From: Ferrovibrio sp964218355
GTDB lineage: Bacteria; Pseudomonadota; Alphaproteobacteria; Ferrovibrionales; Ferrovibrionaceae
Assembly (NCBI RefSeq): GCF_964218355.1
Contig: NZ_CAXPMC010000008.1
Location: 99,522-163,521 of the forward strand
Length of the DNA: 64,000 nucleotides
Direction of reading: 5' to 3'
The position numbers and the translations under genes are program-made. The notes beneath the pieces are model-generated. The model saw only the letters and a list, made by a program, of their open reading frames with translations, was not told where the DNA came from and did not search any database. Shown one piece after another: positions 57,154 through 64,000 of this stretch (the stretch's first letter is position 1; each line of letters begins with the position of its first letter).

Positions 57154-57220
57154 GGATCTCCGCTTGCGCGGGGATGACGAGAAAAAGAGTTGTCGTCGTT
57201 CCCGCGCAAGCGGGAACCCA
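57154..57220. repeat. REP-like inverted pair, copy B (reversed configuration)
   Basis: Units GATCTCCGCTTGCGCGGGGA (57155-57174) and TCGTCGTTCCCGCGCAAGCG (57193-57212) are inverse versions of the same element as copy A, but arranged back to back rather than facing. They fill the gap between the convergent stops of the barrel-protein gene and thrS. No RAYT transposase is present in the window. Confidence 0.8.
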
Positions 57221-57240
57221 GCCCCGTCGCAGCATGCGCC

Positions 57241-58473
57241 TCACTTCACCGCCTGCCCGCGCAGCCGCCGCCCGATCTCGGCCAGGGCCATCTCCTCCTG
57301 CCTTCCGTCGCGCCAGCGCAAGCTGAGCGTGCCGCGTTCCATCTCGCGCTCGCCGGCCACCGCCAGCACGGGCACGCCCTGCTCGCGCGCCTCGGCGATC
57401 TTGCGGCTGAGCCGGTCGCGGCGGATATCGGTGGCGACCCGCAGCCCTTCGCGCCCCAGCACCGCGGCAGCCTTGCGCACATAACCCTCCTGCTCGCGCC
57501 CGATGCTGGCCACCATCACCTGTTCCGGCGCCAGCCACAGCGGCAGCGTGCCGCGGTGATGTTCCAGCAGCATGCCGATGAACCGCTCCAGGCTGCCCAG
57601 CACGGCGTGATGGATCAGCACCGGGCGGTGCCGGCGGGAATCGCTGCCGACATAGCTGGCATCCAGCCGCTCGGGCAGCACGAAATCGAGCTGCGCCGTG
57701 CCGCATTGCCACGCCCGCCCGTGGCTGTCGCGCAGGTGGAATTCCAGCTTCGGCCCGTAGAAGGCGCCCTCGCCGTTGCGGATGGCGAAATCGAGCCCGG
57801 CCTTGCGGGCGGCGATCACCAGCGCCGCCTCGGCGCGATCCCAGGTGGCATCGTCGCCGGCGCGCTTCGCCGGCCTTGTGGAGAAGAACACCTGCGGCGC
57901 GCCAAAGCCGAAATCCGAATAGATGTCCCGCAGCAGCTCGCAGAAACGCTGCACTTCCTCCTCCACCTGCTCTTCGGTGCAGAAGATATGGACATCGTCC
58001 TGCGTAAAGCTGCGCGCCCGCATCAGTCCCTGCAGCGCGCCGGAGGGCTCGTCGCGGTGCACGGCACCGAATTCGAAGTAGCGCAGCGGGAGATCATGCA
58101 CCGAGCGGACACGCTTGCGGAACAGCTGGATCTGGCCGGGGCAGCTCATCGGCTTCAGCGCGAAAGGCCGGTTGCCCGAGCTGACGCGGAACATCTCATT
58201 GGCGAATTTTTCGGCGTGGCCGCTCTGTTCCCAGAACGCCCAGGACAGCAGCTGCGGCGTGCGGACTTCCATGAAGCCGGCCTCGCGCATGCGCCGGCGG
58301 ATATAGTCCTCCACCACGCGGTAAATCGCAAAACCGCGCGGATGCCAGAACACCATGCCCGGCCCTTCCTCCTGCTGGTGGAACAGGTCGAGCCGCGTGC
58401 CCAGCACGCGGTGGTCATAGGCATCGGGCGCCTGCAGGCGGTCCGGTCTCAGTTCGGGATCGAGGCTGTTCAT
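57241..58473 (-). CDS. threonyl-tRNA synthetase, short form (no TGS or editing domain)
   Basis: This 410-residue class II synthetase covers only the catalytic core and the C-terminal anticodon-binding domain, against about 640 residues for ordinary bacterial ThrRS. Zinc ligands correspond to Cys111 (MSCPGQ), His162 (DVHIFC) and His288 (LIHHAV). Motif 2 is YFEFGAVHRDEPSG and motif 3 is GSLERFIGMLLEHH. The anticodon domain is about 316-405. It charges tRNA-Thr with threonine but lacks the N-terminal module that clears Ser-tRNA-Thr. A Thr-codon leader controls it. It may be a second, inducible ThrRS. Confidence 0.92.
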   Translation of the reverse strand: MNSLDPELRPDRLQAPDAYDHRVLGTRLDLFHQQEEGPGMVFWHPRGFAIYRVVEDYIRRRMREAGFMEVRTPQLLSWAFWEQSGHAEKFANEMFRVSSGNRPFALKPMSCPGQIQLFRKRVRSVHDLPLRYFEFGAVHRDEPSGALQGLMRARSFTQDDVHIFCTEEQVEEEVQRFCELLRDIYSDFGFGAPQVFFSTRPAKRAGDDATWDRAEAALVIAARKAGLDFAIRNGEGAFYGPKLEFHLRDSHGRAWQCGTAQLDFVLPERLDASYVGSDSRRHRPVLIHHAVLGSLERFIGMLLEHHRGTLPLWLAPEQVMVASIGREQEGYVRKAAAVLGREGLRVATDIRRDRLSRKIAEAREQGVPVLAVAGEREMERGTLSLRWRDGRQEEMALAEIGRRLRGQAVK

Positions 58474-58536
58474 GGTCGTCTCCGTCGGTTGGCGGAGGCC
58501 GGCCGGGCAGCGGATAAACGAGACCCTGAAACGACC

Positions 58537-58621
58537 GGGGCCCCGTCCGTCGCCGGCGGGGCCCCTGGTTTCTCGTGCTGTGCTCTATCTGCTCACGCGC
58601 GACGTCCAGGCTCCCCGCCGG
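58537..58621 (-). promoter_or_regulatory. threonine attenuator: competing terminator and antiterminator
   Basis: Terminator: GGGGCCCCG (58565-58557) pairs with CGGGGCCCC (58545-58537), a 9-bp stem. Antiterminator: leader bases CCGGCGGGGAGCCTGG (58621-58606) match 14 of 16 with the strand that includes the terminator's 5' arm (58568-58553), so both cannot form. The segment begins in the last of the five Thr codons. A ribosome stalled at the middle Thr codons leaves it free to make the antiterminator; a ribosome reaching the stop covers it. The U-tract after the terminator is weak. Confidence 0.8.
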
Positions 58622-58667
58622 TGGCGGTAACCTTAATAACGACGGTGGTGAGAATGGTGCGCTGCAT
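58593..58667 (-). CDS. threonine-rich leader peptide of thrS
   Basis: A 24-codon reading frame begins MQRTILTTVVIKVTAT and ends before the terminator hairpin. Five of its first 16 codons are Thr, all ACC; Ile and Val codons fill much of the rest. Thr-codon density in a short frame between a promoter and a regulated ThrRS gene is the hallmark of translational attenuation. The TGA at 58593-58595 lies 24 nt before the antiterminator's distal strand. The promoter places transcription just upstream of the ATG, so translation may be leaderless. Confidence 0.8.
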   Translation of the reverse strand: MQRTILTTVVIKVTATGGEPGRRA

Positions 58668-58677
58668 GGTGCTGCGG

Positions 58678-58706
58678 ACGGTAAGCGGCATGCCGCGCGC
58701 CGTCAA
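58678..58706 (-). promoter_or_regulatory. thrS leader promoter
   Basis: TTGACG (58706-58701) is separated by 17 nt from TACCGT (58683-58678). The predicted start of transcription is at about 58671, 4 nt before the leader-peptide ATG. It lies in the gap after the leftward hydrolase, so thrS has its own promoter. Confidence 0.6.
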
Positions 58707-58725
58707 GACAGAAAATTGCGCCGGT

Positions 58726-59724
58726 TCAATCGACGAAAGCGACGAGGGCGGGGATGGTCGTTTTCGGCGCCTCCTCCATCAGCCAGTGGCCCGCCCCGGC
58801 CACCACCTGCCCGTCCACATTGCCGGCCACCAGCCGGGCCTGATCGATCAGGAAGGTGCCGGAGGCCTTCTCGCCGGCCAGCACCAGGAAGGGCATGGCA
58901 AGCTTGGTCGCCCCGAACCCGGCAAAATCCTTCGCATCCTGTTCGAAGGCCTTGAAGTATTCGAAGCCGGCCCGCATGCCGCCGGGCTGGGCATAGGCCG
59001 CCGCATAGAAGCGGCGGTCGGCCTCGGACAGCGAACGCTTGGGATCGGCGGCAAAGTCATTCCAGAAATGCTCGAAATAGATCCGCTCGCGACCCTTCAC
59101 CAGCGCCAGCGCCGTCTTGCCGTGGAAATGGAAATGCCACAGGTCGCGCAGCAGCCACACCGTGGTCCAGTCGCCAATGCCGGGCAGGAAGGCATCCATC
59201 AGCACCACTTTCGTGGTTTCCTGCGGATACTGCGCGGCATAGGCATAGGCGACCATCAGGCCGATATCGTGGCCGACCACCACGGCGCGGTCATGGCCGA
59301 GCGCCGCCACCAGCGCATGGACATCCTGCGCCATGGTCTTCTTGTCATAGCCGCCCGCCGGTTTTGCCGAACCGCCGGCGCCGCGCAGGTCCGGCACGAT
59401 CACGGTATGGCGCTTTGCCAGTTCGGCCATCACCGGCAGCCACATATGCCCGGTCTCGGCGTAGCCGTGCAGCAGCAGCACGGCGCTGCCCTTGCCGCCG
59501 GTGCGATAATACAGGCTGGTGCCGTTGACCTTCGCGGTGGCGGCGCGGAAGCCGGCCGGCAGCTTTTCCGCCGGCATCGCGGTCGTCCCGGCGGCGGTTT
59601 GCGCCCGGGCGGCGGGGCCCGGCAGCACGCTGCCGAGAAGAAGGAAAACGGCGGCGAGAATGACGGCAGGGGCAGATGCCGGGCGCGGCAGCGACCGGCA
59701 GGCAGAGCGCAGAGCGGTGATCAT
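58726..59724 (-). CDS. secreted alpha/beta hydrolase (epoxide-hydrolase-like)
   Basis: This 332-residue protein has a signal-like N-terminus (APAVILAAVFLLLGSVLPGP) with a probable cleavage near ARA-Q, then an alpha/beta-hydrolase core. The nucleophile elbow is VVGHDIGLM, an Asp nucleophile as in epoxide hydrolases and haloalkane dehalogenases. Upstream it has LLLHGYAETGHMW and PDLRGAGGSAKP. The base is the His in VAGAGHWLMEEAP. The start at 59724 is tentative because it lacks a clear ribosome-binding site; an upstream ATG is possible. It is separate from the thrS leader. Confidence 0.85.
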   Translation of the reverse strand: MITALRSACRSLPRPASAPAVILAAVFLLLGSVLPGPAARAQTAAGTTAMPAEKLPAGFRAATAKVNGTSLYYRTGGKGSAVLLLHGYAETGHMWLPVMAELAKRHTVIVPDLRGAGGSAKPAGGYDKKTMAQDVHALVAALGHDRAVVVGHDIGLMVAYAYAAQYPQETTKVVLMDAFLPGIGDWTTVWLLRDLWHFHFHGKTALALVKGRERIYFEHFWNDFAADPKRSLSEADRRFYAAAYAQPGGMRAGFEYFKAFEQDAKDFAGFGATKLAMPFLVLAGEKASGTFLIDQARLVAGNVDGQVVAGAGHWLMEEAPKTTIPALVAFVD

Positions 59725-59871
59725 GGCGGTTGTCCCGGCGGGTGAGGCTGCATCACTGGGCGCAGGAATCCGCATCGCCGTAAAGAACAATTCTGCGCCG
59801 GCCAGCGCCGCAGCCGGCGAATTCACGCCGCTGACATAAACCCGTATCCAGCCCGCCCAGCCATCGGCCTG

Positions 59872-61329
59872 TCAGACCCGCGGCGGCGGCACGAAGCCGC
59901 CGAAAGCCTCGGCCACCAGCTGCGCGAACATGATCGTGGTGCGGTCTTCCAGGAAGGGCCCCACCGCCTGCATGCCCACCGGCAGGCCGTTTGCCGCGAT
60001 GGCGACCGGGAAGGCGGTCGCCGGCTGGCCCGTGAGCGTCGCGATGCTGGACCACAGCGGCAGCTGGCCGTAGGGCACCGGCCGGCCGTCGACCTGCACC
60101 ATGCGGCCCGCCATCGGGCCATGGTCGTGGGCCAGGGCCGGGGTCGGCATCACCGGGCAGAGCAGCACGTCCCAGTCGCGGAAGAAGCGCCGCCACTGAT
60201 GGGCCAGGCCGGTGCGCAGGAAATCGGTCTGCATCCAGCCGCGATGGCTCATCACCAGGCCATGCTCGACGATGCTGCGCAGGTCGGCCGCCGCTTCCGG
60301 CACCGCCCCGGCGCGGATGACGGCGGAGTCGTAATCGGATTGCGGCATGGTGCCGCCGATGAAGGCCATCAGCAGCCGCAGATAGGTGCTGCCCACCAGC
60401 CCGAGATCGGGCAGGGCGGCGCTGTCGCGCCCGACCCGGCAGCCGGCGGCTTCGAGTCTGCCGGCCAGATCGTTCAGCGGCCCGCGCACGGCGGCATCGG
60501 TGGGGGTCAGCGGATGCTGGTCCACCACGAAGACGCGATAGTCTTTCAGCGCCCGGTGCCGCGGCGGCGGCAGCGCCAGTTGCCAGGCGGTGCCTTCATG
60601 GTCGTCGGGCCCGGCCAGCACGTCGAGGCCCAGCATCAGGTCTTCCGCCGAGCGCGCCATCGGGCCGGAGACGGCAAGGTCCATCCGCGCCGCCAGCGAC
60701 AGCACCGGAATGCCCGGCGGGGTCTGGCCGCGGCCGGGGATGATGTCGCTGGAAGGCTTGTGGGCATAGACGCCGCAGAAATGCGCCGGCACCCGCAGCG
60801 AGCCGGCGAGGTCCGAGCCCAGCTCCAGCGCCACATAGCCCGCCGCCAGCGCCGCCGCCGAACCGCCCGACGAGCCGCCCGGCGTGTGATCGGCGCTCCA
60901 TGGGTTCTTCGAGGTGCCGTAGGGCTCGTTATAGGCCTGCCAGTCGGCCAGCAGATACGAGACGTTGGTCTTGCCCAGCAGCACCGCGCCGGCCGCCTTC
61001 AGCCGCGCCACCGCCACGGCATCCTGCGCCACCGGGATATGCTGCTTGCCGGGCAGGCCCCAGGTGGTCGGCAGGCCGGCGACATTGAAGCTCTCCTTCA
61101 CCGTGACCGGCAGGCCGAGCAGCGGCCGGCCCGCCACCTCCCCTTTTGCCAGCGCCGCGTCGGCGGCTGTCGCGGCGGCGCGGGCGCGGTCGAAATCGCG
61201 CACCACCACGGCATTGAGAACGCCGTCACCGGCCTCGATGGCGGCGATCGCGGCCTCGGTCAGCTCGGCCGACGAAACCTCTTTCGCGCGCAGGGCGGCG
61301 GCCAGCGCGGTGGCGGTGCGGTATTCCAT
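59872..61329 (-). CDS. amidase (amidase signature family)
   Basis: This 485-residue amidase-signature enzyme has the catalytic Lys in LPVTVKESFNVAGLPTTWGL, LLGKTNVSYLLADWQAYNEP, and the signature HTPGGSSGGSAAALAAGYVA with cis-Ser and Ser nucleophile. It hydrolyses carboxamide bonds; neither GatA-type partners (gatB/gatC) nor a tRNA role are suggested here, so a catabolic amidase is more likely. The start at 61329 follows a clear ribosome-binding site (GGGAGAAACATCGAT). Confidence 0.9.
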   Translation of the reverse strand: MEYRTATALAAALRAKEVSSAELTEAAIAAIEAGDGVLNAVVVRDFDRARAAATAADAALAKGEVAGRPLLGLPVTVKESFNVAGLPTTWGLPGKQHIPVAQDAVAVARLKAAGAVLLGKTNVSYLLADWQAYNEPYGTSKNPWSADHTPGGSSGGSAAALAAGYVALELGSDLAGSLRVPAHFCGVYAHKPSSDIIPGRGQTPPGIPVLSLAARMDLAVSGPMARSAEDLMLGLDVLAGPDDHEGTAWQLALPPPRHRALKDYRVFVVDQHPLTPTDAAVRGPLNDLAGRLEAAGCRVGRDSAALPDLGLVGSTYLRLLMAFIGGTMPQSDYDSAVIRAGAVPEAAADLRSIVEHGLVMSHRGWMQTDFLRTGLAHQWRRFFRDWDVLLCPVMPTPALAHDHGPMAGRMVQVDGRPVPYGQLPLWSSIATLTGQPATAFPVAIAANGLPVGMQAVGPFLEDRTTIMFAQLVAEAFGGFVPPPRV

Positions 61330-61402
61330 ATCGATGTTTCTCCCGTGATGCCGCGTCCGGGGCAGCATAGCCTGCCCGCCCCTGCGGAAGGCAAGCCGCG
61401 CG

Positions 61403-62323
61403 TCACTTCAGCGGCAGGCAGATATCGGTCAGCAGCTCGGTGGGTGCCACCTCGCGCGGATTGTTGAGGTAATCCTCGAAACAGGGCGCATCGGCGGCCT
61501 CGCGGCCCGACTGCACCAGCCATTCGCCAAACAGCCAGTCATAGGCCGGGCGCATGTCGGAATACGGCCCCTTGTGGCGCAGCACCGCATAATCGCCGCC
61601 GCGCAGGAAGGCGCGCTGCAGCGGCGGCGCCACGGGGAATGCCGCATCGGACAGCAGGATGCCGGCGGCCGAGCGCAGCTCGGCTTCGGGCACCACGGTC
61701 GGATCGGAATAATAGACGCCCTTCATGCACATGTCCGGCCGCAGCAGGCCGCGCGCCGCCAGCGTGCCGAACAGGGTCTCGAAGGCGCGGCCGATCTCCA
61801 TGTAGCTGCCGCGATGCGGGATCACCACCAGGGCGGCGGGTTCGAGGCTGCGGATTTCGACCTGGTGCATGGCGGCATCTCCGGTGCGCGTGGCGGACTG
61901 GGTGAAGCGGGTGTGGCTGCCACGTCTGCGGTATTCGGCCGGCGGCAGGCCATACTGGTCGCGGAAGGCGCGACTGAAGGCGGCGAGACTGGCATAACCG
62001 GCGCGCGGCCAGATCGCGTCGAGCGGCAGGTCGGTCTGGCTGAGATCGGCGGCGGCGCGCAGCAGCCGCAGGCGTTTCACCGTGCCGGCGACGGATTCAC
62101 CATAGACCGCCTGCCAGGTGCGGTGCCAGTGCCAGGGTGACAAAGCCGCCACCCCGGCCAGCGTATTCAGGTCCGGCGCCTCGTCGAGATGGGCGTAGAT
62201 ATAGTCGATGACGCGGGTGAAACGGCGGATATAGCCGGCCTGGCTGGCGCTGTCGGCCGGTACCGCAGATCCGGCGGCGGGCGCTTCCGAAGCATCGGGA
62301 TCGAAACGGGCGGGACCGGACAT
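61403..62323 (-). CDS. AraC family regulator with GyrI-like effector domain
   Basis: This 306-residue protein has an AraC-type DNA-binding domain with two helix-turn-helix motifs (LNTLAGVAALSPWHWHRTWQ and LPLDAIWPRAGYASLAAFSR, about residues 55-115). A GyrI-like small-molecule-binding domain follows (VEIRSLEPAALVVIPHRGSY, residues 157-176, to about 300). This architecture resembles SbmC/Rob and BmrR-type multidrug-sensing regulators. It may respond to an amphipathic compound and could serve one of the RND pumps, but no link is shown. It is divergent from the secreted protein. Confidence 0.88.
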   Translation of the reverse strand: MSGPARFDPDASEAPAAGSAVPADSASQAGYIRRFTRVIDYIYAHLDEAPDLNTLAGVAALSPWHWHRTWQAVYGESVAGTVKRLRLLRAAADLSQTDLPLDAIWPRAGYASLAAFSRAFRDQYGLPPAEYRRRGSHTRFTQSATRTGDAAMHQVEIRSLEPAALVVIPHRGSYMEIGRAFETLFGTLAARGLLRPDMCMKGVYYSDPTVVPEAELRSAAGILLSDAAFPVAPPLQRAFLRGGDYAVLRHKGPYSDMRPAYDWLFGEWLVQSGREAADAPCFEDYLNNPREVAPTELLTDICLPLK

Positions 62324-62424
62324 GGCGGCGGCACCTCGGCTGGATGAGCGACAGTTGCGGCATCGACTGGGGCAGACGCTAGCATGGCCGCTTTTGACAA
62401 ATCTTGCGGAAGTGGGATGGCGGC

Positions 62425-63057
62425 ATGATAGCCTGCGATATGGCTCCGCTCCGCTCCCTGCTGCCGCTCGCCGCGCTGCCGGTCATCGCGCTGCCGGTCA
62501 TCGCGCTGCTCGCTGCTGTTGCGGCCGCGCCGGCGCAGGCCACCGATGCGCGGGCGGCCGATGCGCGGACGGCCGATGCGCGGGCGGCCGACGACACGCT
62601 GCCGCCGGTGGATCCGCCGGGCGTGTGGCATCGCATCGGCCTGACCGCCGAAACCACCACCAGCACCTGCATCGGCAACCCGGTGACGCCGCTCTGCGCC
62701 CTGGATACCTGGTATGCCTGCTTCCTGCGCGACCAGCCGGAACTCTGCCGCCTGATCGAGGCCGGCGTGGTGCCGCCACCGCTGCCGCAGCCGCGCAGCG
62801 TCAACGAATGGCGGGAATACCGCGTCGTCTATGCGCGCCGGCCATCGGCGCTGGACCCGGTCGACCGCAGCACCGAAGGACCGCTCAAGGCCCAGCCGGG
62901 CGATATCCTGATCGGCGTGATGGCACGGGTCTGCTACGACAGCCTGCAGGCACCGCGCTGCCAGACGAATATCGAGAACGATCCGCCCGGCGTGTTCATG
63001 CTGCGCAGACAGGGCGACATCTGGACCAACCCGTATTATTTCCGGCCGCGTTTCTGA
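62425..63057 (+). CDS. hypothetical secreted protein with N-terminal ADAR repeats
   Basis: This 210-residue protein has a long hydrophobic N-terminus (PLAALPVIALPVIALLAAVA) and a cleavage-like AQA site. A threefold 15-nt repeat encoding (A/T)DAR(A/T)A follows. The mature part has several cysteines (TCIGNPVTPLCALDTWYACF, PELCRL, RVCYDSLQAPRCQTNIEN). I do not recognise the family. The start at 62425 is favoured by the GGAAGTGGG upstream; 62440 is an alternative. The 3' end overlaps the convergent GH108-like gene by 22 bp. Confidence 0.75.
   Translation: MIACDMAPLRSLLPLAALPVIALPVIALLAAVAAAPAQATDARAADARTADARAADDTLPPVDPPGVWHRIGLTAETTTSTCIGNPVTPLCALDTWYACFLRDQPELCRLIEAGVVPPPLPQPRSVNEWREYRVVYARRPSALDPVDRSTEGPLKAQPGDILIGVMARVCYDSLQAPRCQTNIENDPPGVFMLRRQGDIWTNPYYFRPRF
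62542..62586 (+). repeat. three 15-nt tandem repeats in secreted-protein gene
   Basis: Three near-identical units, ACCGATGCGCGGGCG then GCCGATGCGCGGACG and GCCGATGCGCGGGCG, encode the post-signal ADAR-type repeat. They may be prone to slippage. Confidence 0.8.
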
Positions 63058-64000
63058 CCGGGCGCCACTGGTGATGCCGGCGGTGATGCGGGCGGCGCCA
63101 GCCGGGCGATGCGATCGGTCTCGCCGGCACTGCGCGGCTTGCCGTCGAGGCGGGTGCGGCTCAGGTTTGCCAGCAGCCGGTCGCGGCGGGCGGGATCGCC
63201 GGCCGCGGCACGGATGGCGGCGAGGCTCTCCGGACCCATGCGGCCATCGACCTCGACCCTGCCATCCGTGCCGTTCACGGCCTGCTGCAGAAACTGCGTG
63301 CCGAGTCCGCGCCCGTCGAGAAACAGCGTGTCCGCCACCGCACGGGCGACATCGCCCGGCAGATTCTCGAGCGCGGCGGCGCCGCCCACCGTATGGAGAA
63401 CGTCGTCGAAATACGCGCGGTAGACATGCAGCTGCTGCGCCGGCGTCAGATCGGCCGGCGCCAGTGTGGCCGGCAATCCGGCCAGCAGGCCGCGCCGGCG
63501 CATGTCGGCCAGTGTCGCCGGCAGGATGCCGCCCGCCGCCCTGCTCTCCGGATCGACCATGCGGCCGCCCTCTTCTGCATAGAGATGCGCATAGACGTCG
63601 CGCTGGACCGGGCTGTCCGGCATCAGCCAGTCCTGCGCCGCCTGGAAATCGGTCCAGGCATCGCGGTTTTCCGGTCGACTGAAAATCGCGGTCTTGTGCG
63701 GCGGCACCGGCACTGACACCGGCACTGACACCGGCGGCGCAGGCCGGCGGATGGTGATGTAGCTGTCCGGCAGCGGCACGGACTGCCGGGCGGGCGCGGC
63801 ATCGGCCCGTGCACCGGCATCCGCCCGTGCACCGGTATCCGCCCGTACACCGGGCCGCGCCTGCGCCTGCGCCTCATGCCGGCGGTCGATGTCGTCGGGT
63901 GTCGGGGCCGGGCCCATTCTGTCGCCCACGGCATCGCGCAGGGCGGCCATGGTCTCGCCCTCGCCATTGGGGCCGACGCGGCCATCGGCCCCCAGCGGCA
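63036..64000 (-). CDS. GH108-like/peptidoglycan-binding protein (partial, N-terminus outside window)
   Basis: The leftward frame is open to the right edge and carries DGRVGPNGEGETMAAL upstream of the internal ATG at 63950. The later core AHLYAEEGGRMVDPESRAAG, LPATLADMRRRGLLAG and TPAQQLHVYRAYFDDV, with EEGG, is like glycoside hydrolase family 108 (lysozyme-type). A terminal VDGRMGPESLAAIRAAAG is like the GH108/peptidoglycan-binding end. The linker contains ARADAG and SVPVSVPV repeats. It may cut or bind peptidoglycan. An enzyme acting outside the cell is likely, but the signal region is beyond the window. Confidence 0.7.
   Translation of the reverse strand, partial: PLGADGRVGPNGEGETMAALRDAVGDRMGPAPTPDDIDRRHEAQAQARPGVRADTGARADAGARADAAPARQSVPLPDSYITIRRPAPPVSVPVSVPVPPHKTAIFSRPENRDAWTDFQAAQDWLMPDSPVQRDVYAHLYAEEGGRMVDPESRAAGGILPATLADMRRRGLLAGLPATLAPADLTPAQQLHVYRAYFDDVLHTVGGAAALENLPGDVARAVADTLFLDGRGLGTQFLQQAVNGTDGRVEVDGRMGPESLAAIRAAAGDPARRDRLLANLSRTRLDGKPRSAGETDRIARLAPPASPPASPVAPGQKRGRK
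63799..63852 (-). repeat. three 18-nt tandem repeats in the linker of the GH108-like protein
   Basis: Three 18-nt units (63799-63816, 63817-63834, 63835-63852) encode the ARADAG-type linker repeat on the minus strand. The unit differs at one or two bases between copies. Confidence 0.8.

Noticed and set aside
57190..59745. An 851-residue plus-strand frame across thrS and the neighbouring hydrolase
   Set aside because: It spans two well-supported leftward genes and the attenuator, and shows no motif.

Overview
This window is from a high-GC alphaproteobacterial chromosome. Marker genes supporting that are a DUF1013/TrcR-type cell-cycle regulator, a DUF1192 protein, a C4-pathway 5-aminolevulinate synthase, the rph-rdgB-hemW cluster and FGPDRRR-type receiver/Hpt proteins. 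Gene content resembles Rhodospirillales, but the family cannot be fixed from sequence alone. Coding density is high, most genes are housekeeping or transport, and I see no phage, IS element, CRISPR array or tRNA/rRNA gene.

Layout. 1-6.8 kb: the end of thiE, an alpha/beta hydrolase, metY behind a leader with a leftward terminator, a TetR regulator, a small secreted protein, DUF1192, an MFS carrier and a quinone oxidoreductase. 7-11.8 kb: trcR and a peptide-type ABC transporter without its binding protein. 11.8-19.2 kb: RND pump 1 with an RHH protein, an aspartate aminotransferase, and an orphan NMT1-type binding protein. 19.3-26.1 kb: MFS, DMT, MaoC, a double-methyltransferase protein, EttA and an HDAC-family deacetylase. 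26.3-30.6 kb: RND pump 2. 30.7-35.8 kb: an Hpt protein facing a degenerate receiver, a flavin reductase, then hemA, a mini P-loop protein and ompW with two identical FNR-type boxes, then chorismate mutase. 35.9-46.6 kb: BON lipoprotein, SDR, MBL hydrolase, acyl-CoA dehydrogenase, Sua5, FAD dehydrogenase, RibD-like reductase and a TAXI-TRAP transporter. 46.7-52.9 kb: DUF488, RND pump 3 and DUF2855. 53-64 kb: hemW-rdgB-rph, an outer-membrane barrel, a short-form ThrRS behind a threonine attenuator, a second alpha/beta hydrolase, an amidase, an AraC-GyrI regulator, a secreted protein, and a GH108-like protein cut by the window edge.

The strongest regulatory finding is the ThrRS leader at 58.5-58.7 kb. 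It has a promoter, a 24-codon peptide with five ACC Thr codons, and two mutually exclusive RNA pairings (antiterminator and terminator), upstream of a ThrRS that lacks its TGS and editing domains. Other points of interest are the paired FNR boxes around hemA/ompW, a shared palindromic operator-like sequence at two of the three RND loci, a terminator between the TRAP binding protein and permease genes, and two REP-like inverted pairs in opposite configurations.
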